From assembly GCF_029223255.1 (NCBI RefSeq), contig NZ_JARHUC010000001.1, positions 62,001 to 126,000 on the forward strand: a DNA stretch of 64,000 nt. The letters run 5' to 3'. The notes beneath the pieces are model-generated. The model did no database searches and was not told the origin of the DNA. It saw nothing but the letters and a program-made list of their open reading frames with translations. Source of the DNA: Albimonas marina (GTDB lineage Bacteria; Pseudomonadota; Alphaproteobacteria; Rhodobacterales; Rhodobacteraceae). The stretch's first letter is position 1. Each line of letters opens with the position of its first letter. Both the position numbers and the translations under genes were made by a program. Positions 1 to 7,720 of this stretch are shown piece by piece.

Positions 1-717
1 CGCGACTTCGCGCTGGTGGCCTTCGGGGGCGCCGGGGCGCTTCACGGGGCGGCGGTGGCCAAGGAGCTTTCGATCCCCACCGTGATCGTGCCGCCGAACC
101 CGGGCGTCACCTCGGCGCTGGGCTGCCTGCTGGTGGACGTGCAGCACGACTACTCGGACAACTTCATGGCCGACGCCGGCTCGACCAAGCCCGAGGACCT
201 CGAGGCCGCCTTCGCCGCCATCGAGACCGAGGCCGCCGCGCGCCTGGCGCACGAGGGCGTCGAGCCCAAGGACATGCTGATCCAGCGCACGGTGGAGATG
301 ATGTACGCGGGCCAGTGGCGCTCGCTCTCGGTCAACGTGCCGGCGAAGGTCACCAGCCTGGGCGATCTGATCGACGCGTTCCACGCCGAGCATGAGCGCG
401 AGTACAACTTCCGCCGCGACGACGCCCCGGTGGCGATCTTCCGCGTGGCGGTGAAGGCGACGGGCGTGGTGCCCAAGGCGGACCTGCCGTCCTCCGAGCC
501 CAAACCCCACACGCCCGAGCCGACGGGGACCCGCCCCGCCTGGTTCGACGGCGAGAAATGCGACGCCGCGCTCTACTGGCGCGACGACCTGGGCGCGGGG
601 GCGACCTTCCAGGGCCCCGCGGTGGTCGAGCAGTTCGACTCCACCATCGTGGTCCCGCCGGGCACGACCGCCGAGGTCGACCGCTACGCCAACATCCTGA
701 TCCGCATGAAGGGCTGA
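1..717 (+). CDS. Hydantoinase/oxoprolinase subunit A, C-terminal part (5' end outside window)
   Basis: The reading frame is open from the first base, so the gene starts upstream of the window; 238 codons remain of a family that is usually about 690 residues. The glycine-rich stretch FGGAGALHG near the visible start and the PNPGVTSALGCLL segment that follows are typical of the C-terminal half of HyuA / N-methylhydantoinase A / 5-oxoprolinase alpha subunits, ATP-dependent enzymes that open cyclic imides or lactams together with a B subunit. The stop is 3 nt before the ATG of the B subunit, so the two are co-translated. The actual substrate cannot be told from the sequence; methylhydantoin, 5-oxoproline and acetophenone-type carboxylation substrates are all known in the family. 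Confidence 0.9.
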   Translation, partial: RDFALVAFGGAGALHGAAVAKELSIPTVIVPPNPGVTSALGCLLVDVQHDYSDNFMADAGSTKPEDLEAAFAAIETEAAARLAHEGVEPKDMLIQRTVEMMYAGQWRSLSVNVPAKVTSLGDLIDAFHAEHEREYNFRRDDAPVAIFRVAVKATGVVPKADLPSSEPKPHTPEPTGTRPAWFDGEKCDAALYWRDDLGAGATFQGPAVVEQFDSTIVVPPGTTAEVDRYANILIRMKG

Positions 718-720
718 CCC

Positions 721-2694
721 ATGGACGATCTCAGCAAACAGAGCCTCGACCCGGTCACGTTCGAGGTCCTCAAGAACAGCTTCATCACCTCGGTCGACCA
801 GATGGCCGAGCGGATGCTGCGGACGTGTTATTCGTTCGTCATCTACAACCGCGATTTTTCCAACGGGCTCCATGACGCGGAAGGAAACAGCGTCGCGCAG
901 GGCAACCAGGACATCGCGGTCCACGTCGGAACCCTGCACTACACCTGCAAGGACGTGCTGCGGTACTTCGAGGGCGAGATGCTGCCCGGCGACGTCTACG
1001 CCATCAACGACCCCTATGCGGGGGGCACGCACTTCTCGGACGTCCGCCTCGTGCGGCCGATCTTCGACGACGACGCGCTGATCGGCTTCTCCCAGTCCAA
1101 CGGCCACTGGTCGGACCTGGGCGGGACCGTGCCCGGCTCCTTCGACGTGATGTCGCGCCAGATGTTCGGCGAGGCGGTGCGCATCACCCCCGTGAGGCTC
1201 TTCCACGGCGGCCGCTTCTGCCGGGACGTGGCGGACCTGATCGCCAACAACACCCGCGACCCGGGTTCGATCATCGGCGACATCCACTCCCAGGCGCAGG
1301 CGACCCAGGTGGCCGAGCGCGACGTGCTGCGCCTGGTGCGCAAGTACGGCCGCGACCAGGTCACCCAGGGCATGGCCGAGGTGCAGGACTACGTCGAGCG
1401 GGCGATGCGCCAGCGCATCGCTGCCCTGCCCGACGGGACCTGGGAGACGGTGGACTACATCGACCGCGACCCCTCCCAGGGGGAGGGGATGATCCCGATC
1501 CGGATCAAGATGACCATCAAGGGGGACGAGATCCTCTTCGACTTCGAGGGCTCTCATCCCACCATCGCGTCGATGTACAACTCCGCCCCCGGCGCGACCT
1601 TCTCGGCGGTGGTGGCGGGGACCAAGACCTTCTTCCCCGACCTGCCGCTGAACTCCGGCTTCTACCGGGCGATTTCGGTGAAGGCGCCTCCGGGCTCGAT
1701 CGTCGCCGCCGAGTGGCCCACGGCCGTCACCGGCTTCCTGATGCCGTTCGAGAAGATCATGAACGCGATCTTCGAGATGTGGTCCCAAATCATGCCCGAG
1801 CGCGCCATCGCCTGCGCCTTCAACCTGGAATACCTGCTGTGCGGCGGGCGCGACCTGCGCAAGCCCGAGAAGCCGATCTTCATGTTCTACGAGTGGCTTC
1901 CCGGCGGCTGGGGCGGGCGCAACGGCAAGGACGGCTCGGACGTCACCACCGCCTGTTTCGGCACCGGCCTGATGTCCCAGCCCAACGAGGGGAACGAGCG
2001 GGTGAACCCCACCCGCACCCTGCGCTTCGACATCCTCCAGGACTCGGCCGGGCCGGGGAAATGGCGCGGCGGCACGGGGGTGCAGAAGACGTCGGTCCTG
2101 CTGGAGAACGAGGCCTCGGTCATGTCCTACATCTGCGACCGCGAGCGGGCGGTGGTGTGGGGCGTGGAAGGGGGCCTGCCCTCGATGCCCCACGGCCTGA
2201 CCCTGACGCCCAAGGCGACCGGCGAGGACGTGTGGCTGGGCTCGGTCTTCTCGAACTACGAGGTCGCGACGGGCGACGTCTTCGCCCGGCCCACCGCCGG
2301 CGGCGGCGGCTTCGGCGATCCGCTGGAGCGGGACCCCGAGAAGGTGCTGCTGGACGTGGTGGACGACTACGTCTCGATCCGCCGGGCGGCGCTGGACTAC
2401 GGCGTGGTGATCCGGGAGATCGACGCGGACCTGTGCGAGTACGAGATCGACGCCGCGGCGACCGAGACGCTGCGCGCCGAGATCCGCTCGCAGCGCGTGG
2501 GCTGGGCCCGCAAGGACCCGGCGGAGGTCGCCGCCCTCTACCAGGCGGGCGAGATCGACGCGATGGACGCCCTGCGCCGCTACGCGGTGATCCTCGACTG
2601 GAACACGGGCGAGCTGCTGCCCAAGTCCACCGCCCAGTTCCGCGAGAGCTTCGAGAAGCGCACCGTGGCCCACTGGGCCGAGGCCGCCGCCTGA
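721..2694 (+). CDS. Hydantoinase B/oxoprolinase family protein (HyuB-like)
   Basis: This 657-residue protein has the length and features of the HyuB / N-methylhydantoinase B family: an N-terminal DPVTFEVLKN motif, the NDPYAGGTHFSDV segment near residue 100, and a C-terminal glycine run (TAGGGGFGDP) before a hydrophilic tail. It acts with the preceding A subunit as an ATP-dependent cyclic amide or lactam hydrolase (or a related carboxylase) in the cytoplasm. It starts 4 nt after the A subunit stop, which indicates one operon. Two strong hairpins follow the stop before the next gene, so the molybdenum hydroxylase genes downstream may be transcribed only in part with this pair. Confidence 0.9.
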   Translation: MDDLSKQSLDPVTFEVLKNSFITSVDQMAERMLRTCYSFVIYNRDFSNGLHDAEGNSVAQGNQDIAVHVGTLHYTCKDVLRYFEGEMLPGDVYAINDPYAGGTHFSDVRLVRPIFDDDALIGFSQSNGHWSDLGGTVPGSFDVMSRQMFGEAVRITPVRLFHGGRFCRDVADLIANNTRDPGSIIGDIHSQAQATQVAERDVLRLVRKYGRDQVTQGMAEVQDYVERAMRQRIAALPDGTWETVDYIDRDPSQGEGMIPIRIKMTIKGDEILFDFEGSHPTIASMYNSAPGATFSAVVAGTKTFFPDLPLNSGFYRAISVKAPPGSIVAAEWPTAVTGFLMPFEKIMNAIFEMWSQIMPERAIACAFNLEYLLCGGRDLRKPEKPIFMFYEWLPGGWGGRNGKDGSDVTTACFGTGLMSQPNEGNERVNPTRTLRFDILQDSAGPGKWRGGTGVQKTSVLLENEASVMSYICDRERAVVWGVEGGLPSMPHGLTLTPKATGEDVWLGSVFSNYEVATGDVFARPTAGGGGFGDPLERDPEKVLLDVVDDYVSIRRAALDYGVVIREIDADLCEYEIDAAATETLRAEIRSQRVGWARKDPAEVAALYQAGEIDAMDALRRYAVILDWNTGELLPKSTAQFRESFEKRTVAHWAEAAA

Positions 2695-2703
2695 GGCGAT
2701 GCG

Positions 2704-2734
2704 GGCGGCGCGGCGGTCCCGTCGCCGCGCCGCC
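2704..2734 (+). terminator. 12-bp stem hairpin after hyuB
   Basis: A perfect 12-bp inverted repeat (arms 2704-2715 and 2723-2734, loop GTCCCGT) lies 9 nt after the hyuB stop. No U-tract follows, so it may be a terminator of low efficiency, an mRNA 3'-end stabiliser or an attenuator. Confidence 0.5.
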
Positions 2735-2779
2735 CCCTCCGACCGGAGGCCGCCGCCCGTGCCGGGGCGGCGCCGCCGC

Positions 2780-2808
2780 GGGCGCCCCGGACCGGTTCCG
2801 GGGCGCCC
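2780..2808 (+). terminator. Second 12-bp stem hairpin before the Mo-hydroxylase genes
   Basis: A perfect 12-bp inverted repeat (arms 2780-2791 and 2797-2808, 5-nt loop CCGGT) ends 31 nt before the likely ATG of the FAD subunit. With the hairpin at 2704-2734 it makes a tandem pair in the 145-nt gap. There is no U-run, so its role is uncertain. Confidence 0.45.
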
Positions 2809-2839
2809 GACCCCCCGTTCCCGGATCGAAGGACGCCGG

Positions 2840-3709
2840 ATGCCCCCCGCTCCCGCCGCCGCCGCGCCCCGCTCATTGCTGATCCCCGCCACGATCCCCG
2901 CGGCGCTGGAGGCGCAGGCCGCCGGCGCGCGGCTTCTGGCCGGGGGCACCTGGCTGATGCGCGCGCCCCTGCGGGGCGAGGCCCTGTCGGGCGACTTCGC
3001 CGCGCTGCACGCGATCGAGGAATTGCAGCGTCTTGACCTCTCGCCCCAGGGCGCCGAGATCGGCGCGGCCGTCTCCCATGCGCGGCTGGCGCAGGCGCTG
3101 GACGGGCTGCCGGACCTCGCGCCGCTGGCGGTCGCGGCGGGCGCCTCGGCGAACCCCGGCGTGCGGCGGGCGGCGACGCTGGGCGGGAACCTCTGCGCCG
3201 TGGACTTCCCCGCCGCCGACCTCGCCTGCGCCCTGCTGGCGCTGGAGGCGGACGTGGACCTGGAGCGGCTGTCGGGCCCCGGCCGCCTGCCCCTCGCCCG
3301 GTTCCTGGAGACGCGGGCCGAGGCGCTGCCCGGGGCGCTGGTGGCGGGCGTGCGCATCCCGCGCCGGCCGGGGCGGCTGGGCGCGCATGTCCGCCTGCCC
3401 CTGAAGCGGGCGGGGGATTACCCCGTGGCGATCCTCTCCCTGACCGCGGACCTCGTCGACGGCCGGCTCGCCCGGCCCGTCGTCGCCGTCGGCTCGGTCG
3501 AGGCCGCGCCCCGCCGCTGGCCGGAGCTGGAGGCCGCGCTCGAAGGCGCCGCTCCGGACCCCGCCGCAGGCGCAACCGCCGCCGCCGGGCTGCTGGGCGG
3601 CTTCGCCCCCCGCGACGGGGTGGAGGCGCCCGGCTGGTACCGGGTCGAGGTGCTGCCCGCCCTCGTCCGCCGCGCGCTCGGCGCCCTGATCCAGGAGATC
3701 CGCCCATGA
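2840..3709 (+). CDS. Molybdenum hydroxylase FAD-binding (medium) subunit, CoxM/xanthine dehydrogenase type
   Basis: The open frame begins further upstream, but the ATG at 2840 gives a 289-residue protein with the normal N-terminus of the family (P-x-T-x-x-A-L then LLAGGTWLM, matching the usual LAGGTDL nucleotide loop). The segment GASANPGVRRAATLGGNL near residue 105 is the second FAD-binding motif of the CO-dehydrogenase flavoprotein family. It passes electrons between the 2Fe-2S subunit and an acceptor. Its 3' end overlaps the start of the iron-sulfur subunit by 4 nt, and the order M-S-L is that of cox-type operons. It is somewhat short compared with many members. Confidence 0.88.
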   Translation: MPPAPAAAAPRSLLIPATIPAALEAQAAGARLLAGGTWLMRAPLRGEALSGDFAALHAIEELQRLDLSPQGAEIGAAVSHARLAQALDGLPDLAPLAVAAGASANPGVRRAATLGGNLCAVDFPAADLACALLALEADVDLERLSGPGRLPLARFLETRAEALPGALVAGVRIPRRPGRLGAHVRLPLKRAGDYPVAILSLTADLVDGRLARPVVAVGSVEAAPRRWPELEAALEGAAPDPAAGATAAAGLLGGFAPRDGVEAPGWYRVEVLPALVRRALGALIQEIRP

Positions 3710-4233
3710 TCCGCCTGCGCGTGAACGGCGAGACGCGGGAGCTCGACCGCGACCCGATGACCCCGCTGATCGACCTGCTGCGCCGCGACCTGGGCCTGAC
3801 CGGCGCCAAGGCCGTCTGCCGGGAGGGGTTCTGCGGCGCCTGCACGGTGCATGTGGAAGGGGAGCCGCGGCTCGCCTGCCTCACGCCCGCGGGGCTCGTC
3901 GAGGGCGCCGAGATAACCACCATCGAGGGGCTGGGCCGCAACGCGCCCCCCTCGGTCGCGCCGGTGGAGGGGACGCACCCGGCCCTGCCCACCGCGCTGC
4001 AACGCGCGCTGCTGGAGGAGGACGCGGTCCAGTGCGGCATGTGCTTTCCCGGCATGGTGATGGCGCTGGCCCCGGTGCTGGAGGCCGAGCCCGGGATCGA
4101 CCGCGAGGGCCTTCGCCGGGCGCTGACCGGCAACCTGTGCCGCTGCACCGGCTACGAGCGGATCCTCGACGCCGCCCTGCGCGCCCTGCGGCCCGAGACC
4201 GAAGCCGCGCCTGCGCCGGAGGCCGCCCGATGA
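3706..4233 (+). CDS. Molybdenum hydroxylase 2Fe-2S (small) subunit, CoxS type
   Basis: This 175-residue protein has both iron-sulfur centres of the family. The N-terminal plant-ferredoxin cluster is seen in CREGFCGACTVHVEG, and the C-terminal four-helix cluster in CGMCFPGMVMA and CRCTGYERI. It relays electrons from the Mo site to the FAD subunit. It overlaps both neighbours by 4 nt (ATGA type at its 3' end), so translation of the three subunits is coupled. The last 15 residues are an alanine- and proline-rich tail not needed for the fold. Confidence 0.93.
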   Translation: MIRLRVNGETRELDRDPMTPLIDLLRRDLGLTGAKAVCREGFCGACTVHVEGEPRLACLTPAGLVEGAEITTIEGLGRNAPPSVAPVEGTHPALPTALQRALLEEDAVQCGMCFPGMVMALAPVLEAEPGIDREGLRRALTGNLCRCTGYERILDAALRALRPETEAAPAPEAAR

Positions 4234-6542
4234 GCGCCGACCTGCCCTCCCCCGTCATGGACCTGCCGCGCCGGGATGCGCGGGACAAGCTGACCGGCGC
4301 CGCGCGCTACACCGTCGACCGGATCGGGGCGGGGATGCTGCATGCGGCCGTGCTGCGGGCCGAGGGGCCGGCGGGGCGGATCGTGCGGCTGGACCTCGCG
4401 CCCGCGCTCGCCCTGCCCGGGGTGCGCGCGGTCGCGGGCGCGGCCGACGCGCCGGGGCTGCACGGGATCGGGGTGGCGGATCATCCGCTGTTCGCCCGCG
4501 ACCACGTCCGCCACCCCGGCGAGGCGCTGGCCGCCGTCGCCGCCGACACGCCCGAGCAGGCGCGCGCCGCGCTGGCCGCCATCGTCGTCGAGATCGCCCC
4601 CGACCCCGCCGCCCTGACGCTGGACGAGGCGCTGGCGCCGGGCGCCCGGCTGGTCCACCCCGACTGGCGCGCCTACGCCTCGCTGGCCGAGGGCGGGAAC
4701 CGTCGCGGCAACATAGCCTGGGAGGCGCGGGTGGAGCGGGGCGAGGTCGACGCCGCCTTCGCCCGCGCGGACGTGCGCGTGGTCGAGAGCGTCTTCGAGG
4801 TCGGCCGCCAGTCCCACGTGCCCTTCGAGCCGCGCGCCGCCATCGCGCGGTGGGAGGACGGGCGCGTGCATATCGAGTGCTCGACCCAGGCGCCCTGGAC
4901 CGTGCGCCGGGTGACGGCGGCGGTGATGGGGATCGCGCCGAGCCGGGTGCGGGTGACGGTCCCGCCGGTGGGCGGGGGCTTCGGGCTGAAGTTCGACTGC
5001 ACGATCGAGCCCATCGCCGCGGTGCTCGCCCGCAAGGCCGGCCGGCCGGTGGCGCTGGAGCTGGACCGCGCCGAGGAGGCCGCCACCTGCCTGTGCCGCG
5101 AGAACGCCCGCATCCGGGTGCGCAGCGCCATCGACCCCGCCGGCGCCATCGCCGCGCGGGAGGCGGAGGTGCTGATGGACTGCGGCGCCTACGGCGGGGA
5201 GCAGGTGTTCCTGACCTCGATGACCGCGCATACGCTGGGGGGGAACTACCGGCTGGGGGCGGTGCGGCTGGTCAGCCGGGCGGTCTACACCAACACGCCC
5301 CCCAACGGCGCCTTCCGGGCCTGCAACGGCGTCTACTGCACCTTCGCGCTGGAACGGCACACCGACGAGATCTGCGCCCGGCTCGGGCTCGACCCGCTCG
5401 AATTCCGGCGGGCGAACGTGCTGGGGGACGGGGACCTGGGGGCCACTGGGCAGGTGTTCCGCGGCGACGTGCTGGGCCCGATGCTGGAGCGGATGGAGGC
5501 GGCCTCGGCCCCCGCCCGCCGGCTGGAGGCGCGGGCGGGGCTCTTGCCGGACGGGCGGCTCTACGGCCGGGCCTCGACGGTGGGGACCTGGTTCGTCTTC
5601 GTCGGCCCCTCCTCGGCCACCGTGCACATGCATGACGACGGCTCGGCCACGCTGGTGACGGCGGGGGTGGAGATCGGCTCGGGCTCGATGGCGCAGGGGC
5701 TGCCGCAGATCGTGGCGGCGCAGCTCGGCATCGCGCCTGACCGGGTGGTGGTGCGCCAGGCCGACACGGACGCGAGCGGGCTCGACATGGGCGTGGGCGG
5801 CGGGCGGACCACCGTCTCGCTGGGGGCGGCGGGGATCGAGGCCTGCGCGGCGGTGCGCGCGCAGCTGCTGGAGGCGGCGGCCGAGATCCTGCAGACCCCG
5901 GCCGAGGGGCTGGTCCTGCGCGACGGGCGGGCCGAGATCGCGGCCTCCCCCGGCGCGGGCGTGCCGATCCCCGAGCTGGTGGCGCGCCGCCAGGCCTCGC
6001 ACGGGCCGGTGGCGGGGCACGGCGCCTACACCGCCCCGGGGGAGCCCGCCCTGCCCGGCTGCGCGGCGGGCCATTTCCTCGAGGCGATCGACATCCCCGT
6101 CCACGCCGTCCACGAGGCCGAGGTCGCGGTGGATCCCGAGACCGGCCATGTCGAGGTGCTGGCCTACCGGGTGGTGCAGGACGTGGGCCTGGCGCTGAAC
6201 CCGCGGGCGGTGCGCGGCCAGATCCAGGGCGGCGTCGCCCAGGGCCTGGGCTATGCGCTGCACGAGGAGGTGACGCTCGATCCCTGCGGGGCGATCCGCC
6301 AGACGGGGTTCGAGAGCTACCGCATCCCCGGCGCGCTGGACGTGCCGGCGGTGGAGGCGATCCTGCACGAGGGCGCGCCCTCGCTGGGGCCGCTGGGGAT
6401 CAAGGGGGCGGGCGAGGTCCCGATCCTCAACGTCCCCGCCGCCGTCGCCTGCGCGGTGTCGAACGCCGCCGGGGTCGCGGCGAACGCCCTGCCGCTGACG
6501 CCGCCGCGGGTGCTGGCGCTGCTGAAGGGGCGGGAGGGGTAG
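4230..6542 (+). CDS. Molybdenum hydroxylase large subunit (xanthine dehydrogenase/CoxL family)
   Basis: The ATG at 4230 overlaps the stop of the small subunit and gives 770 residues, the family length; the frame is open upstream, but only as a shadow. The N-terminal a/b hammerhead domain is followed by the Mo-cofactor domain, with the substrate-channel segment PPVGGGFGLKFD near residue 250, GAFRACNG near residue 360, a second glycine motif GVGGGRTTVS near residue 525, and the C-terminal GIKGAGEVPILN that carries the expected catalytic Glu. It hydroxylates an aromatic heterocycle or aldehyde using water. It is not a CO dehydrogenase as far as can be seen: no AYRCSFR-type active-site loop is present. 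No MoCo insertion genes are in the window. Confidence 0.9.
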   Translation: MSADLPSPVMDLPRRDARDKLTGAARYTVDRIGAGMLHAAVLRAEGPAGRIVRLDLAPALALPGVRAVAGAADAPGLHGIGVADHPLFARDHVRHPGEALAAVAADTPEQARAALAAIVVEIAPDPAALTLDEALAPGARLVHPDWRAYASLAEGGNRRGNIAWEARVERGEVDAAFARADVRVVESVFEVGRQSHVPFEPRAAIARWEDGRVHIECSTQAPWTVRRVTAAVMGIAPSRVRVTVPPVGGGFGLKFDCTIEPIAAVLARKAGRPVALELDRAEEAATCLCRENARIRVRSAIDPAGAIAAREAEVLMDCGAYGGEQVFLTSMTAHTLGGNYRLGAVRLVSRAVYTNTPPNGAFRACNGVYCTFALERHTDEICARLGLDPLEFRRANVLGDGDLGATGQVFRGDVLGPMLERMEAASAPARRLEARAGLLPDGRLYGRASTVGTWFVFVGPSSATVHMHDDGSATLVTAGVEIGSGSMAQGLPQIVAAQLGIAPDRVVVRQADTDASGLDMGVGGGRTTVSLGAAGIEACAAVRAQLLEAAAEILQTPAEGLVLRDGRAEIAASPGAGVPIPELVARRQASHGPVAGHGAYTAPGEPALPGCAAGHFLEAIDIPVHAVHEAEVAVDPETGHVEVLAYRVVQDVGLALNPRAVRGQIQGGVAQGLGYALHEEVTLDPCGAIRQTGFESYRIPGALDVPAVEAILHEGAPSLGPLGIKGAGEVPILNVPAAVACAVSNAAGVAANALPLTPPRVLALLKGREG

Positions 6543-6562
6543 GGCGCCGGCCGTCCGGCGCC
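6543..6562. terminator. Bidirectional hairpin between convergent genes
   Basis: An 8-bp perfect stem (6543-6550 / 6555-6562, loop CCGT) fills the 27-nt gap between the Mo-hydroxylase large subunit and the convergent WYL regulator. It could stop transcription from both sides. Confidence 0.5.
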
Positions 6563-6569
6563 GGGCGCG

Positions 6570-7562
6570 TCAGGGCAGCACCTCGAAATCGCTGCGGCGG
6601 TGGTCCTCGACCATGCGGCGCAGGGGCTCGGGGGCGAGGACCTCGACCGAGTCGCCCCACTGGTAGAGGTGCCAGGCCATCTCGGTCCAGCCGGCGGCGG
6701 AGAAGCGGACCACGAGGCCGCCGTCGGGCTGCTCCTCGACCTGCTGGTCGGGGTGGAAGACGAATTCGCGCGCGTGGGCGGCGGCGCGGGGGGCGAAGCG
6801 CCAGACGACCTCGCCGTATTCGCGCGCCGACTGGAACAGGCCGAAGGCGCGGGCGGCATGGGCGTCGATGTCGAAATCGGGGTCGCGGGCGAAGCTCTCC
6901 GCCAGCGCCTCGGCCTCGTGGATGCGGTCGAGGCGGAAGTGGCGCAGCTCCGGCCCCCGGTCGGGCTGGCGGGCGACGAGATAGCGGCGCGGCCCGACCA
7001 GCAGGCCGTGGGGCTCCACGATCCGCGGAACCGGCGGGGCGCCGCCGGGGGTGACGTAGAGGATGCGCAGCCGGAACGGGCCCTTCAGCGCATGGGTGAC
7101 GGTCGCGGCCACCGCCGGGTCGATGCGGGTGCGCGGACCGGGGCGGGCGACGAAGCCGCGCGCCTCGAGCAGCGCCTCGGCGTCGCTTTCGGCGCGCCGC
7201 GCCTCCCGCGCCGGGGCGTTGGCGATCAGCCGGTCGCGCAGGCGACGCAGCGCGGCGGCGTCGGCGGCGGTGTCCCCGCGCTCGGCCGCGCGGATCGAGA
7301 TGTCGAGCGCGGCCAGCCCCTCGTCGTCCAGGCCCTGGTAGCGCGCGGGCCCGAGGTCGCGCAGCTTCCAGGCGCGGCGGCGGTCGGGCAGGGCGCGCAC
7401 CTCGACCTCGCCGAAGCAGTCCTCCAGCGCGCGGACCATGCGCTGGGCGGTGCGGTGGTCGACGTCGAAGGTCTCGGCGATCTCCTGCAGGGTGACGCCG
7501 CCGTGGCGGGCGGCCGACATCTCGGCCAGCTGCAGGAGCTGGCGGGCCTTGGCGAAGGACAT
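6570..7562 (-). CDS. WYL-domain transcriptional regulator (YafY/HTH-11 family)
   Basis: The ATG at 7562 gives 330 residues; the very long antisense extension beyond it is a shadow over the neighbouring ATPase gene. An N-terminal winged HTH occupies about residues 15-60 (GGVTLQEIAETFDVDHRTAQRM). A WYL domain follows around residues 140-215 (KGPFRLRILYV, EPHGLLVGPRRYLVA, FRLDRI), and a C-terminal WCX-like segment contains the GWTEMAWHLYQWG stretch. WYL domains bind ligands such as nucleic acids, and such regulators often control DNA-repair or defence genes. It is divergent from the SbcD/SbcC-like pair, with a 21-bp inverted repeat between them, so it probably controls that pair and itself. Confidence 0.88.
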   Translation of the reverse strand: MSFAKARQLLQLAEMSAARHGGVTLQEIAETFDVDHRTAQRMVRALEDCFGEVEVRALPDRRRAWKLRDLGPARYQGLDDEGLAALDISIRAAERGDTAADAAALRRLRDRLIANAPAREARRAESDAEALLEARGFVARPGPRTRIDPAVAATVTHALKGPFRLRILYVTPGGAPPVPRIVEPHGLLVGPRRYLVARQPDRGPELRHFRLDRIHEAEALAESFARDPDFDIDAHAARAFGLFQSAREYGEVVWRFAPRAAAHAREFVFHPDQQVEEQPDGGLVVRFSAAGWTEMAWHLYQWGDSVEVLAPEPLRRMVEDHRRSDFEVLP

Positions 7563-7581
7563 CGGAGGGCCCCTGACTCTT

Positions 7582-7602
7582 CCATGACGGTTCCGGTCAT
7601 GG
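7582..7602. promoter_or_regulatory. Inverted repeat, candidate WYL-regulator operator
   Basis: CCATGAC (7582-7588) and GTCATGG (7596-7602) are perfect inverted arms around a 7-nt spacer. The site is 20 nt upstream of the WYL regulator start, in the 158-nt divergent gap, where autoregulatory operators usually lie. Confidence 0.5.
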
Positions 7603-7627
7603 TTGATGGCAGGCGCGGCGCGTCCGC

Positions 7628-7649
7628 GCGAGGGGGAATCGCCCCTCGC
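7628..7649. repeat. Hairpin GCGAGGGG/CCCCTCGC in the divergent leader
   Basis: An 8-bp perfect inverted repeat with a 6-nt loop lies about 70 nt upstream of the SbcD-like start. It may be a second regulatory site or a leader hairpin. Confidence 0.35.
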
Positions 7650-7720
7650 CCGCGATGCACGACAAGTTTCGCCACCCCAAATGGGCAGAGTGCCCCCTCG
7701 ATCCCCAACCGCATGAGCCG

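Noticed and set aside
4230..6542. The Mo enzyme as aerobic CO dehydrogenase (coxL).
   Set aside because: The form I CO-dehydrogenase active-site loop AYRCSFR is not present, so only the wider family can be claimed.
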